A stretch of DNA of 64,000 nucleotides from Eubacterium limosum (GTDB taxonomy: Bacteria > Bacillota > Clostridia > Eubacteriales > Eubacteriaceae). The translations under genes and the position numbers were made by a program. The stretch covers positions 2,976,001 through 3,040,000 of the forward strand of contig NZ_CP019962.1 in assembly GCF_000807675.2 (NCBI RefSeq), given 5' to 3'. The first letter of the stretch is position 1. Every line of letters begins with the position of its first letter. Below are positions 1 to 8,957 of this stretch, piece after piece. The notes beneath the pieces are model-generated. The model had not been told where the DNA came from. It did no database searches and was given only the letters and a program-made list of their open reading frames with translations.

Positions 1-150
1 GTCGAAGAATTTGAAAAAGAATTTGGCAGTCTGGATTGCAGCTACATCAAGGAACACCACCGTGATGAGGTAAAGGCCTGCGATCCTGTAAAACAACGTG
101 CAGCCGATGTTCTTGCGCGTGTCGTTGAGAAAATGAACGCGGAGGAATAG
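1..150 (+). CDS. C-terminal fragment of a probable C_GCAxxG_C_C family redox protein
   Basis: The window opens inside a reading frame that runs 49 codons to a TAG at 148-150. The tail has a Gly-Ser-Leu-Asp-Cys stretch followed 14 residues later by a second Cys and then a charged amphipathic helix. This resembles the end of the C_GCAxxG_C_C family of small putative redox or metal proteins, but the diagnostic N-terminal GCA motif lies outside the window, so the family call is tentative. It is followed after 18 bases by the HdeD-like gene on the same strand. Confidence 0.45.
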   Translation, partial: VEEFEKEFGSLDCSYIKEHHRDEVKACDPVKQRAADVLARVVEKMNAEE

Positions 151-168
151 AGGCGGAAAGGAAACAGC

Positions 169-783
169 GTGAATAAAGAAAACATGAGAGTTAAGGGCAT
201 CGAGCTTCTTGACCGCGCCTATGGCAAGTGGTGGATGATGCTCCTCGAGGGCATCAGCCTGGTTGTCATCTGCGGGATGACCCTCTTTTTGCCCGATGTA
301 ACCTTGTCTTTCCTCGTGATGGTCATCGGTATCTACCGTGTGGCCATGGGAGTTTTTTACCTGATTGTCGGTATCGCCAACCGGGTAGAGTACGGCGTCA
401 GCAACGGCTTTAGCTTTGGGCGGGGCATTGTCGATATTTTAGTGGGGGCGGCATTTTTGCTCTGGCCCGCCACCATCATATCTTTCTTTGTCGTGCTTGT
501 GGGCATCTGGGCCATCATCACCGGCATTGTGCTGCTGGTCATGGGCGGAAGCTCTCTGGGCATGGGCCGGATTGTAAAAATTGTGCTCGGCGTGCTTCTG
601 ATTATTTTTGGTATTTTTACATTTATTAACCCTGTTGGGCAGGCAGTGTTTTTCATTGTCTTCCTTGGAATTGTGCTGGGGATTCTTGGGTTTTTCTTTA
701 TCATTCAGTCTTTCAGTATGAAAAAGAGCTATAAAGAGCTGAAAAAACTGAATGAAGGCTTCAAAGATTACGACGTGCATTAA
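169..783 (+). CDS. HdeD family (DUF308) integral membrane protein
   Basis: This 204-residue protein is almost entirely hydrophobic, with about six membrane segments arranged as three paired helices, each pair separated by a short Gly-rich turn. That is the pattern of the HdeD/DUF308 family, known from acid-stress loci in enterobacteria but of unclear biochemical role in Firmicutes. The start is a GTG at 169, preceded by a purine-rich GGCGGAAAGGA. The C-terminus is a charged cytoplasmic tail rich in Lys and Glu. It follows the truncated redox-type gene closely and may be co-transcribed with it. The function here is not established. Confidence 0.8.
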   Translation: MNKENMRVKGIELLDRAYGKWWMMLLEGISLVVICGMTLFLPDVTLSFLVMVIGIYRVAMGVFYLIVGIANRVEYGVSNGFSFGRGIVDILVGAAFLLWPATIISFFVVLVGIWAIITGIVLLVMGGSSLGMGRIVKIVLGVLLIIFGIFTFINPVGQAVFFIVFLGIVLGILGFFFIIQSFSMKKSYKELKKLNEGFKDYDVH

Positions 784-917
784 TTGAAAAGGTTGTATCT
801 CTTTTTTACCCTTGAAACCATATAGAAATAAGGTTAAACTTATCCTAACAACTGTGTATCTTTAAGACATCAGGGTAAGATGAAACTAAGAATTAAAGTG
901 CAAAGGAGAAAAATTAA
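784..917. other. Short intergenic region before fprA
   Basis: This 134-base AT-rich spacer ends in the fprA ribosome binding site AAAGGAG at 902-908. A loose inverted pair, ATAAG and CTTAT, lies near 827-842. I see no convincing terminator and no high-quality -35/-10 pair, although a TTGAAA near 814 could be part of a promoter. Confidence 0.3.
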
Positions 918-2105
918 GTGAAAACAGTACAAATTAAAAACGACATTTACTGGGTCGGCGTCAACGACCATGAAACCTACCTGTTTGAGGGCATGTGGCC
1001 CATCGATCAGGACGGCGTGGCCTATAACGCCTATATCATCAACGACGACAAGGTCGCTGTTGTGGATACGGTAAAATCCTTTAAACAGGGCGAATATATC
1101 GAAAAGATCAAGTCCATTATCGGTGACAAGAAGGTTGATTACCTTATCGTTAACCATATGGAACCAGACCACTCCAGCTCCATTGCCGATCTGCTGGCCG
1201 TTTATCCGGATATGCAGATCATCGGCAACAAAAAAACCTTCCCGATCATGAAGAACTTCTACAATATTGATAAAAACATCCTGGAAGTCGCTGACGGCGA
1301 TACCCTGGATCTGGGACATCACGAGCTGCAGTTCTACATGACGCCAATGGTTCACTGGCCGGAATCCATGGTCACCTACGACGCAACCGACAAGGTTCTG
1401 TTCTCAATGGACGTTTTTGGCAGCTTTGGCAGCACCGACGGCAGTATTTTTGACGATGAAAATGATGTGGCTTCCTATGAGGACAACACCAGACGCTACT
1501 ATGCCTGCATTGTGGGCAAGGTCAGCGGGCAGGCTCAGAAAGCGCTGCAGAAACTGGGACCACTGGACATTCAGACCATCTGCCCGTCCCATGGCCTCAT
1601 CTGGAGAAGCAATCCAGGCTACATTGTAGATTTCTACGACCGCATGAGCCGCTATGAAACGGAAGAGGGCGTTGTCATCGCCTATGGTACCATGTACGGC
1701 AATACGCTGCACTCCGCAGAGCTGCTGGCAGGCTACCTGAAGGATGCTGGCGTGAAGACTGTTAAATTATTCGATGTTTCCAAAACCGATATTTCCTACA
1801 TTGTCAGCGACATGTGGAAATACACAGGCCTGATTTTGGGCGCGCCGGCTTATTACGGCCGCATTTTCCCGAAAATGGCCAACCTGTTATACAAGGTGGA
1901 AGAAATTGGCGTAAAGAACCACAAGGTGGGCTTCTTTACAGACTTTAGCTGGAGCAACGGAGCAGACCGTTACTTTAATGCATTTACAGAAAAGGCAAAG
2001 GCCGATGTGGTTGGCGACATGGTCAACGTACAGGGCCTGGCAGACGCAGAAGACGAAGCGAAGCTTAAGGCATTGGCAGATGCCATGGCCGCAGCCATCA
2101 AATAA
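918..2105 (+). CDS. fprA: FprA family A-type flavodiiron protein
   Basis: This cytoplasmic enzyme of 395 residues reduces O2 to water, and in some homologues NO to N2O, protecting anaerobes from oxidative stress. The N-terminal metallo-beta-lactamase-like domain (about 1-245) carries the diiron ligands H80-x-E82-x-D84-H85, a later His in MVHWPES, an Asp in MDVFGS and a His in CPSHG. The C-terminal flavodoxin-like domain starts at about 250 with the FMN phosphate loop YGTMYGNT. Length and domain order match two-domain A-type proteins, with no rubredoxin or flavin reductase extension, so an external rubredoxin donor is expected. The start is a GTG with AAAGGAG ten bases upstream. mnmA follows after 39 bases and may share the transcript. 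Confidence 0.93.
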   Translation: MKTVQIKNDIYWVGVNDHETYLFEGMWPIDQDGVAYNAYIINDDKVAVVDTVKSFKQGEYIEKIKSIIGDKKVDYLIVNHMEPDHSSSIADLLAVYPDMQIIGNKKTFPIMKNFYNIDKNILEVADGDTLDLGHHELQFYMTPMVHWPESMVTYDATDKVLFSMDVFGSFGSTDGSIFDDENDVASYEDNTRRYYACIVGKVSGQAQKALQKLGPLDIQTICPSHGLIWRSNPGYIVDFYDRMSRYETEEGVVIAYGTMYGNTLHSAELLAGYLKDAGVKTVKLFDVSKTDISYIVSDMWKYTGLILGAPAYYGRIFPKMANLLYKVEEIGVKNHKVGFFTDFSWSNGADRYFNAFTEKAKADVVGDMVNVQGLADAEDEAKLKALADAMAAAIK

Positions 2106-3224
<1,119 letters not shown>

Positions 3225-3237
3225 TACAATACCATGC

Positions 3238-3280
3238 AAAAAGAGCGTATTCTCCATTTGATGGGGAACACGCTCTTTTT
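3238..3280. terminator. Bidirectional terminator between mnmA and the TetR gene
   Basis: The arms AAAAAGAGCGT and ACGCTCTTTTT, with near-paired TTCTCC/GGGGAA inside, form a long stem whose A-rich and T-rich flanks give a U-tract on either strand. It sits between two convergent genes. Confidence 0.85.
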
Positions 3281-3284
3281 GTGT

Positions 3285-3962
3285 TTATGTTAAAGGCATA
3301 ATGTTTGAAAAATCAACCTCTCTGTTAAACGCGATGGCCTCCTGTCCGATACGGTCAAGCTCCGCCTTTGGCACCCCAAGCAGCATCTCCCGGGAGGAGC
3401 TCAGGAAATTGGCCATTTCCGCGATGTTCACTGTGCCGAGGGCCCCTTCCACATAGTCAATAACCATCTGCACCCGGCCGCCGTAGCCAAACTTCTGCGC
3501 CATGTTGGCATAAGCATCGTCCACAAAAATGTGATAATCCTTGAGGGACTGATGATAGACCTCGGTGATAAAGTCAGCCAGCTCGCTGCCGCCGTAGTTG
3601 GTCGAATGGACAGACTGGGCCTGGGTGAACTCATAATAAAAACGTTTTGTGTTTTCTTCGGTCAGCAGGTTTTCATAGTAGGGGATACTGGCGTAGAAGT
3701 GAAGCTCCAGGGCGTTTAAGGGTTTTTGGGCATTTTCCAACGTGTGGTCATAGAGGCGTTCAAGAAAAATTTTCAGAATGGAGGAGACAATCGCTTCCTT
3801 TTTCTTAAAATGGTAGGACAATGAGCCGAGAGCAATCCCTGTATCATCCGCGATGTCCTGCATTCTTGTTTTACTGTAGCCGTCACAGTAAAAGTGCTTT
3901 TTGGCATTTTCAATAATCCTTTCACGGGTGCTGCTGTTTTTTTTCTTCTCTGCCATTGTCAT
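3285..3962 (-). CDS. TetR/AcrR family transcriptional regulator
   Basis: This 225-residue protein has an N-terminal helix-turn-helix at about residues 12-58. The recognition region (KTRMQDIADDTGIALGSLSYHF) has the typical TetR shape, in which the Tyr-His-Phe motif closes the DNA-binding domain. The rest is a helical ligand-binding domain that I cannot assign to a specific inducer. The start at 3962 is supported by AAAGGAG nine bases upstream on the minus strand. A second ATG two codons later is possible. The gene is divergent from the transporter/URO-D operon and faces a promoter buried in an inverted repeat, so it is the natural candidate regulator of that operon. This is inference from layout. 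Confidence 0.9.
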   Translation of the reverse strand: MTMAEKKKNSSTRERIIENAKKHFYCDGYSKTRMQDIADDTGIALGSLSYHFKKKEAIVSSILKIFLERLYDHTLENAQKPLNALELHFYASIPYYENLLTEENTKRFYYEFTQAQSVHSTNYGGSELADFITEVYHQSLKDYHIFVDDAYANMAQKFGYGGRVQMVIDYVEGALGTVNIAEMANFLSSSREMLLGVPKAELDRIGQEAIAFNREVDFSNIMPLT

Positions 3963-4071
3963 TTTGCTCCTTTAGCGCATTTTCGGTATCGTGCTGATAT
4001 GCACTATTATAGCAGATAATCCTTAGACAAAAAAATAAAAATACTTTAAATATTTACAAAATATACTTTTA

Positions 4072-4125
4072 CCTGAAAAACTTAAATTTTCCGATAAAAT
4101 AATCGGAAAAACTTGACTTTTCAGG
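4072..4125. promoter_or_regulatory. Nested inverted repeat, candidate TetR operator
   Basis: An outer pair CCTGAAAA (4072-4079) and TTTTCAGG (4118-4125) encloses an inner perfect pair TTTTCCGAT (4087-4095) and ATCGGAAAA (4102-4110) with a six-base spacer. The outer right arm overlaps the -35 hexamer of the transporter promoter. A repressor bound here would block RNA polymerase. Assignment to the adjacent TetR protein is inference. Confidence 0.6.
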
Positions 4126-4141
4126 CAAAAGGAATTATACT
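4113..4141 (+). promoter_or_regulatory. Sigma-A-type promoter of the GPH transporter/URO-D operon
   Basis: TTGACT at 4113-4118 and TATACT at 4136-4141 are separated by exactly 17 bases, close to the vegetative consensus. The -35 overlaps the right arm of the inverted repeat described separately. Confidence 0.75.
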
Positions 4142-4288
4142 TCAATTACAAGATGCTTGTGTAAATGTTTTCCGGAAAAATAAAAAGCATACTGTAGAGA
4201 TAAAATTGGCGTTAATACGTATTTTATGTATGAAAATCTTAGATAATATTGGAACAATTAAGATTTTTACTATGAAAGGGAGAGAAAA

Positions 4289-5668
4289 ATGGCTGAAAAA
4301 GTTAAACCCAGAGTTTCTCAGTTTATCGTAACAATATTTGGTTTATCAGAACTGACGGCTTTAATGGTAGCAAGCCTATCGACAAGCTATTACTCATACT
4401 TTATCACGAATGTTTTGATGGTTGCACCGGCTGTAATGGGGACGATCCTGATTTTTACCAGAGCCTTTGACATTGGTACCCTGCTGCTGTCCGGTGTTGT
4501 GGAGGAGCGGATGAACCCGAGATGGGGGAAATACCGTTCCTGGCTCCTGCTGATGTGCCCCTTGGCGGCGGTCATCGGTATTTTACAGTATTCCAGCGCT
4601 GGCGGAACACAGACCGTCCAGCTCTGGATATCGGCAGTCTGCTATATTGTGTTCTTTGCGCTGTTCAATTTTGGGCGGACCGCGCAGCTGGCACTGCTCA
4701 ACGCTCTTGGTGCCACCCCTGAGGACCGGGCCATGCTGTCTGCCAGAAAGGCACAGTTTGCGGCTGTGGCAGGCATTGTGCTCAATTCGACTTTCATGCC
4801 GCTGGTGCTGTGGTTTTCCGGCGAAACCAAGGATGCCACATCCTTTGGCTTTCTGGCAGCGGTCGTTATTTTTCAGATCGTATACCTGATTCCTCAGATG
4901 GGGCTGTTCAAGGTCTCCAGGGAATATGACAAGCCAGAGGAAAAATCGGTGGCGGTCAGGAAAAAGCTGTCGGCCAAAGAGATGGCTGAGCAGGTCTTTA
5001 AGAACCCGCCGCTCATGCTCATGCTGGTGGCGGAAACCTGCAAGACGGTGTGCAACACTCTGGTGCTGAGCATGGCAGTCTATTATTTCAGGGTTGTTGT
5101 CAATAATCTGGAATTTCAGCCGGTCTTTTCAACCGCGATCAGCATTGCGGGCTTTGTGGGCTCCTTGATTGCCGGCCAGTTCATTGTAAAAAAGCTGGGG
5201 AAGAAAAACACCTATCTCATCGGCTTTGCCGCGCCGGCCATCGCGCTGGTATGCGCCCGGCTGTTTGGCGGTCAGAGTGATATCACCTTTATGACAATCA
5301 TGGTTATCGGCTGGTTCTTCTTTACCTTTATCGCGACGCCTGGCCCTGCCATGTTTGCGGACTGCGTCGAATATGGAAAATTTAAAATCGGTAAGGAAGG
5401 GCGTGCTTTCATCATGTCGCTCTACACATTGCCCATCAAAATTGGTGTCCTGATCGCAGGCGGATTTTCAGGCTATCTTTTAGCCGCTGTTGGTTATTCG
5501 GCGGAGGCTGCGGTAACCCCGCAGGTGGTTTCAGGAATATTCAGCGCCATCACACTGGCACCGGCCGCAGTACTGGCTGTTGGCTTCGTATGTATGCTTT
5601 TCTATAAACTGACAGAAAAGCGTGTCCGGGAAATTATGGAAGTGAACCGTCAGAATGACGGAATTTAA
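4289..5668 (+). CDS. MFS transporter of the GPH (glycoside-pentoside-hexuronide:cation symporter) type
   Basis: This 459-residue inner-membrane protein has about 12 hydrophobic segments. Its N-terminus resembles GPH symporters: a long first helix pair followed by TRAFDIGTLLLSGVVEERMNPRWG, which corresponds to the cytoplasmic D-x-x-x-G...R-x-G-K/R-x-R loop (here RWGKYRSW). A central charged loop (about residues 205-230) separates the two halves. GPH proteins usually carry sugars or related organic solutes with Na+ or H+. In acetogens the same transporter type is often next to methyltransferase-like URO-D genes, which suggests a methylated or aromatic substrate; this is inference. The ATG follows GGGAGAG. 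The URO-D gene starts within 30 bases. Confidence 0.82.
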   Translation: MAEKVKPRVSQFIVTIFGLSELTALMVASLSTSYYSYFITNVLMVAPAVMGTILIFTRAFDIGTLLLSGVVEERMNPRWGKYRSWLLLMCPLAAVIGILQYSSAGGTQTVQLWISAVCYIVFFALFNFGRTAQLALLNALGATPEDRAMLSARKAQFAAVAGIVLNSTFMPLVLWFSGETKDATSFGFLAAVVIFQIVYLIPQMGLFKVSREYDKPEEKSVAVRKKLSAKEMAEQVFKNPPLMLMLVAETCKTVCNTLVLSMAVYYFRVVVNNLEFQPVFSTAISIAGFVGSLIAGQFIVKKLGKKNTYLIGFAAPAIALVCARLFGGQSDITFMTIMVIGWFFFTFIATPGPAMFADCVEYGKFKIGKEGRAFIMSLYTLPIKIGVLIAGGFSGYLLAAVGYSAEAAVTPQVVSGIFSAITLAPAAVLAVGFVCMLFYKLTEKRVREIMEVNRQNDGI

Positions 5669-5698
5669 TGAAGCAAAAGGGAAATGGAGGAAAGACAG

Positions 5699-6883
5699 TT
5701 GGATGCGAATCAATTAAAACAGGAAAGACAAGCGGATTTAAAGGCAGTATATTCAGGCAAGGTGCCTAAAAGGGTGCCCATACATCTATCCTTTGCCTTT
5801 GAAGCGTCGGTTTCCTATGCCATTGATCAGGGCATTGTGGAAAAGGGGAAGAATCTCCGCAACATCTATTGGGAACCAGAAACCTGGTACGATATCTTTG
5901 ACCGGGTCAATAATGACTTTTATTCCGATATACCGCTGGGGCCTGGCGCCATACGGTTACCGATTCTATACCAGATACTGGAGGCGAAATCTATTATCAT
6001 GGGGGCCACAGGCGTCATGCAGCACCCTGAGGTGCACTCACTGGAGCCTGAGGAGTACGATGCTTTTATTGAGGACCCGTTCTTTTACATGTCGGAAACA
6101 CTGATGCCGAGGTTGTACCCGGCTCTGGATACCACGCCCGGACGGCGGGCCATGGTTCTGGCACAGGCGGTCAAGGCCAACGCCGACCAGTTTGCCGTCA
6201 TCGGGCAGATGATGGGTAAAATCGCTGCAAAATACGGCTATCCAGCCGCGCCCAGTGGCCGCTCCACAGCCCCATTCGATTATCTGGCGGATTTTCTCAG
6301 ATCCTTTACAGGGATATCAAAGGATATGCGCCGGTACCCGGACAAGGTTGTGCAGGCCTGCGACGCGCTGGTACCGCTGATGCTGCGGGAAGGGGTTCCA
6401 AACCCGGACAGCCTGCCGCCGGATTACCGGGTGATGATCCCGCTGCACATGGGCAGCTTTATCAACGAAAAGCAGTTTGAGAAATTTTACTGGCCCTCCT
6501 TCAAAAAGCTGATGGATGGTCTGGTAGCGCCAGGAGCCGGTGTTGACCTGTTCGTGGAGGATAACTGGATGCGCCATATGGACTATCTCAAGACCTTTAA
6601 CGGGTCGGTGAAAATGCAGTTTGAATACGGCGATCCAAAGCTGGTAAAGGAAAAGCTCAGCGGAACCCGCCATGTGATCACAGGCTTTTTCCCAATCTCC
6701 CTGCTGCAGTTCGGCAGTGCGCAGGAGGTTAAGGACAAGGCCAAAGAACTCATTGACATCCTGGCACCAGGCGGCGGCTATATCTTTGGATTCGACAAGG
6801 GTTTGTTCTCGCTGGAGGGCAATACCATTAAAAACCTGCATGTGCTGACCGACTTTGTCCGTGATTACGGTGTTTACAGATAA
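5699..6883 (+). CDS. Uroporphyrinogen decarboxylase (URO-D) superfamily protein, substrate unknown
   Basis: The fold family covers HemE and the corrinoid:CoM/THF methyltransferases MtaA and MtbA; this 394-residue protein is a distant member. Visible hallmarks are the N-terminal KRVPIHLSFAFE strand, a central Gly-rich hydrophobic core and a C-terminal TRHVITGFFP...LAPGGGYIFGFD barrel end. The zinc-binding His-x-Cys...Cys pattern of active MtaA-type methyltransferases is not seen: the equivalent place reads QFEYGDP. The TTG at 5699 is chosen because GGAGG (5686-5690) sits eight bases before it; the upstream in-frame ATG at 5684 overlaps that GGAGG and would add five residues. It is in operon with the transporter. 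No corrinoid protein or MtaB-like partner is nearby, so calling it a methyltransferase is not justified. Confidence 0.78.
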   Translation: MDANQLKQERQADLKAVYSGKVPKRVPIHLSFAFEASVSYAIDQGIVEKGKNLRNIYWEPETWYDIFDRVNNDFYSDIPLGPGAIRLPILYQILEAKSIIMGATGVMQHPEVHSLEPEEYDAFIEDPFFYMSETLMPRLYPALDTTPGRRAMVLAQAVKANADQFAVIGQMMGKIAAKYGYPAAPSGRSTAPFDYLADFLRSFTGISKDMRRYPDKVVQACDALVPLMLREGVPNPDSLPPDYRVMIPLHMGSFINEKQFEKFYWPSFKKLMDGLVAPGAGVDLFVEDNWMRHMDYLKTFNGSVKMQFEYGDPKLVKEKLSGTRHVITGFFPISLLQFGSAQEVKDKAKELIDILAPGGGYIFGFDKGLFSLEGNTIKNLHVLTDFVRDYGVYR

Positions 6884-6893
6884 GGAGCAAAAA

Positions 6894-7049
6894 ATGGACG
6901 ATAGAAATCAAAGCTTTGAGACCAAAAATTATGTTAAATGGGATGATTATTTGAAAGAACACGATCATCTTTCAGATATTGAAAGGGCAAGCGACATCCA
7001 AAAGTATGAGGACTTAGTATTCGCGCTGGTTCTCAGGCTATTCAGATAG
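6894..7049 (+). CDS. Small 51-residue hypothetical protein
   Basis: The ATG at 6894 is preceded by AAGGAG (6882-6887), which overlaps the end of the URO-D gene, and the frame ends just before a good terminator, so it is the last gene of the transporter/URO-D operon. The protein is hydrophilic and acidic (DDRNQSFETKNYVKWDDYLKEHDHLSDIERASDIQKYE) and ends in a short hydrophobic stretch followed by Arg. I recognise no family. Its placement and ribosome binding site support translation. A role as accessory factor to the URO-D protein or transporter is only a guess. Confidence 0.6.
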   Translation: MDDRNQSFETKNYVKWDDYLKEHDHLSDIERASDIQKYEDLVFALVLRLFR

Positions 7050-7057
7050 TATAGAAG

Positions 7058-7088
7058 CCCCGGCAGTGTCTGCTTGCCGGGGTTTTTT
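7058..7088 (+). terminator. Rho-independent terminator of the transporter/URO-D operon
   Basis: CCCCGGCA (7058-7065) pairs perfectly with TGCCGGGG (7075-7082) and is followed by six T. It lies 17 bases before the SLC13 permease start, so the permease is transcribed by read-through or from a promoter not clearly visible. Confidence 0.88.
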
Positions 7089-7105
7089 ACTGGAAAGGCA
7101 AAAAA

Positions 7106-8488
7106 ATGAAAAAGCGTATTACAGGAATTGTGCTGTCGGCCGCTGTTTTTATCGGCTACCGGTTTGTGCCGGTTCCGCAGGGATTGGAAATGTCTGGTAT
7201 GCAGACCTTGGCGCTTCTTGTTATTGCTATTCTTCTGTGGGTAACAGAGGCCATGCCTCTTGGGATTTCGAGTATTTTTGTTTTGGTGCTCCCGATGTTT
7301 TTCGGACTGGCAACCATGAAGGATTTTCTGGTGGCCTTTCCCAATCCTACTCTGTTTTTCGTGCTGGCGACCTTTGGCCTGTCGGCAGCTATTTCCAAGG
7401 TGCCCACAGCCAAGCGCATTCTGCTCATACTGCTGGAGAAAATGGGGAGCAAGGTCCACCTGTTTATTCTGGCCATGATGCTGGCCACAGCGCTCATTTC
7501 CTCCATCATGTCCAACATACCGGCGACGGTGATGTTCATGGGGCTGGCCATCAGCTTTCTGGAGCTTTACGATTCGGAGGAGGAACGCAGGCGCACTGGC
7601 AGAGCCATCATGATCGCCCTGCCCATCGCGGGCATGATCGGCGGGACCATCACGCCAGCTGGCAGCTCTAACAATATTTTAGCCCTGGGTCTGCTGGAGG
7701 AGTATGCAGGAGTGACGGTGCGATTTGTGGACTGGATGGCGATCTGTATTCCAGTAGTACTGGTCATGCTGCCCCTGGCGTGGCTGCTGATCATTAAAAT
7801 TTTCAGGCCGGCGCCGGTTCATCCGGATAAAATCAGGCAGTTTATTCTGGAACTCAAGACCCTGGACAAGCCGGGCAGAGAAGAAAAAATGGTGGTGTCC
7901 ATTCTGGTGGTAATGATCCTTCTCTGGATTCTGAGCTCATGGATTCCGGCGCTCAATGTCACCCTGGTTTCCATCTGCGGGCTGGCGTTTATGTTTTTGC
8001 CGGGTATTGATATTTTGCACTGGAAAGATTTCAAGGATGAGGTGAGCTGGGACGTCATTCTGATGATCGGCTCTGTCCTCTGCATCGGAAATCTAATTCT
8101 GGAAAACGGTGTGGCATCCTGGCTGGCGGACACCTTCTTCAGGGTGGACAATGGAACGAGCATTATCCTGCTCATTCTCCAGCTGGCAGTTTTCATGTAT
8201 ATTATGCAGCTGGTGCTGCCCAATGCCCCGGCGGTCATCACCTCCACTACGCTGCCGGTTACCATTGTGGCGGAGGCGCTTGGGATAAACGCGGCTGTTC
8301 TGGTCATTCCGCTCTGTATTTTTTCAAGCTGGACCATGATCCTGCCCCTGTCTGCAGTGCCGATGATGACCTATTCCAAGGGCTACTACAGTATGATGGA
8401 TATCGGCAGGGCAGGCATCCCTATTCTGGTGATTCTCGCCCTTGTGCTGGCGCTTTGGATTCCTTTTATCTGCGGGGTGCTTCTTTAG
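7106..8488 (+). CDS. SLC13/DASS family anion (dicarboxylate/sulfate) permease
   Basis: This 460-residue polytopic membrane protein has 11-12 hydrophobic segments. Two Ser-Asn-x-Pro/Thr-type signatures typical of divalent anion:Na+ symporters are present: MSNIPATVMFM (about residue 135) and the equivalent second-half LPNAPAVITSTTLP. A TPAGSSNNILALG loop follows the first repeat, as in Na+/dicarboxylate carriers. The substrate cannot be read from sequence; C4-dicarboxylates or related carboxylates are the usual cargo. The ATG follows GGAAAGG. A terminator separates it from the URO-D operon, and a second one follows it, shared with the convergent threonine operon. Confidence 0.85.
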   Translation: MKKRITGIVLSAAVFIGYRFVPVPQGLEMSGMQTLALLVIAILLWVTEAMPLGISSIFVLVLPMFFGLATMKDFLVAFPNPTLFFVLATFGLSAAISKVPTAKRILLILLEKMGSKVHLFILAMMLATALISSIMSNIPATVMFMGLAISFLELYDSEEERRRTGRAIMIALPIAGMIGGTITPAGSSNNILALGLLEEYAGVTVRFVDWMAICIPVVLVMLPLAWLLIIKIFRPAPVHPDKIRQFILELKTLDKPGREEKMVVSILVVMILLWILSSWIPALNVTLVSICGLAFMFLPGIDILHWKDFKDEVSWDVILMIGSVLCIGNLILENGVASWLADTFFRVDNGTSIILLILQLAVFMYIMQLVLPNAPAVITSTTLPVTIVAEALGINAAVLVIPLCIFSSWTMILPLSAVPMMTYSKGYYSMMDIGRAGIPILVILALVLALWIPFICGVLL

Positions 8489-8546
8489 TTTTATGAATGT
8501 TGAAACCTGTATATTTGCGATGAAGCCAGAGACGGCAGAGCATGAG

Positions 8547-8584
8547 AAAAGCCTTTCAGGATCGATCAGACCTGAAAGGCTTTT
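8547..8584. terminator. Bidirectional terminator between the SLC13 gene and the threonine operon
   Basis: AAAAGCCTTTCAGG (8547-8560) and CCTGAAAGGCTTTT (8571-8584) are perfectly complementary over 14 bases around a ten-base loop, with U-tracts available on both strands. Confidence 0.9.
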
Positions 8585-8586
8585 AT

Positions 8587-8955
8587 TTATTTGAGGCTGT
8601 CCTTATTTTCCTTGCTTTCCTCAACGAGATTGTCCTTGCGGACCTCAGATTCCTCGTTTTTGATTTCCCAGTGGATCAGGGCTGTCAGGGCAGCGCGCAG
8701 CAGGATGATCCCGCCGACGATGATAAGCTCACTGGGCTGGCGGACAATGACAGTCCTCAGGATTTCGCTGCCAAGTTTGAACTCCAGTGCCATGGCCATC
8801 CCTTTGGCCAGATCCAGACGGGTGGAGGGCCTGCGGCGGATATAACCCCAGATTCCCTTGATGCCCGACCATATCAGCACGCCCACGCCAACGTACTCGA
8901 AGAACAGGATCGCGTATTGGACAATGGTATTCAGAACTTCTTCCAGAATTTCCAT
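8587..8955 (-). CDS. DUF1622 family membrane protein
   Basis: This 122-residue protein has two or three hydrophobic segments: an N-terminal one at about residues 10-35 (YAILFFEYVGVGVLIWSGI) and a C-terminal pair around IIVGGIILLRAALTALIHW. The intervening RLDLAKGMAMALEFKLGSEILRT block is the signature of DUF1622, a small membrane family of unknown function. The tail is highly charged. It is the last gene of the thrC-thrB-ACT operon, with two bases between it and the ACT gene. Nothing in the protein suggests a direct role in threonine synthesis. Confidence 0.85.
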   Translation of the reverse strand: MEILEEVLNTIVQYAILFFEYVGVGVLIWSGIKGIWGYIRRRPSTRLDLAKGMAMALEFKLGSEILRTVIVRQPSELIIVGGIILLRAALTALIHWEIKNEESEVRKDNLVEESKENKDSLK

Positions 8956-8957
8956 GG

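Larger units (their letters stand above)
3963..4288. other. Divergent regulatory region between the TetR gene and the GPH transporter gene
   Basis: This 326-base AT-rich region carries the promoters for both directions. On the minus strand a TATAAT lies at 4006-4011 (complement), with the small palindrome GTGC-N6-GCAC (3991-4004) just downstream, a possible autoregulatory site. On the plus strand a strong promoter lies inside a nested inverted repeat (separate entries). From the predicted start near 4148 the transporter mRNA would have a leader of about 140 nucleotides, in which I see no convincing gene or riboswitch. Confidence 0.6.

Noticed and set aside
4113-4331. ORF overlapping the TetR-controlled promoter
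   Set aside because: It covers the -35/-10 and leader and runs into the transporter gene in another frame, with no ribosome binding site.
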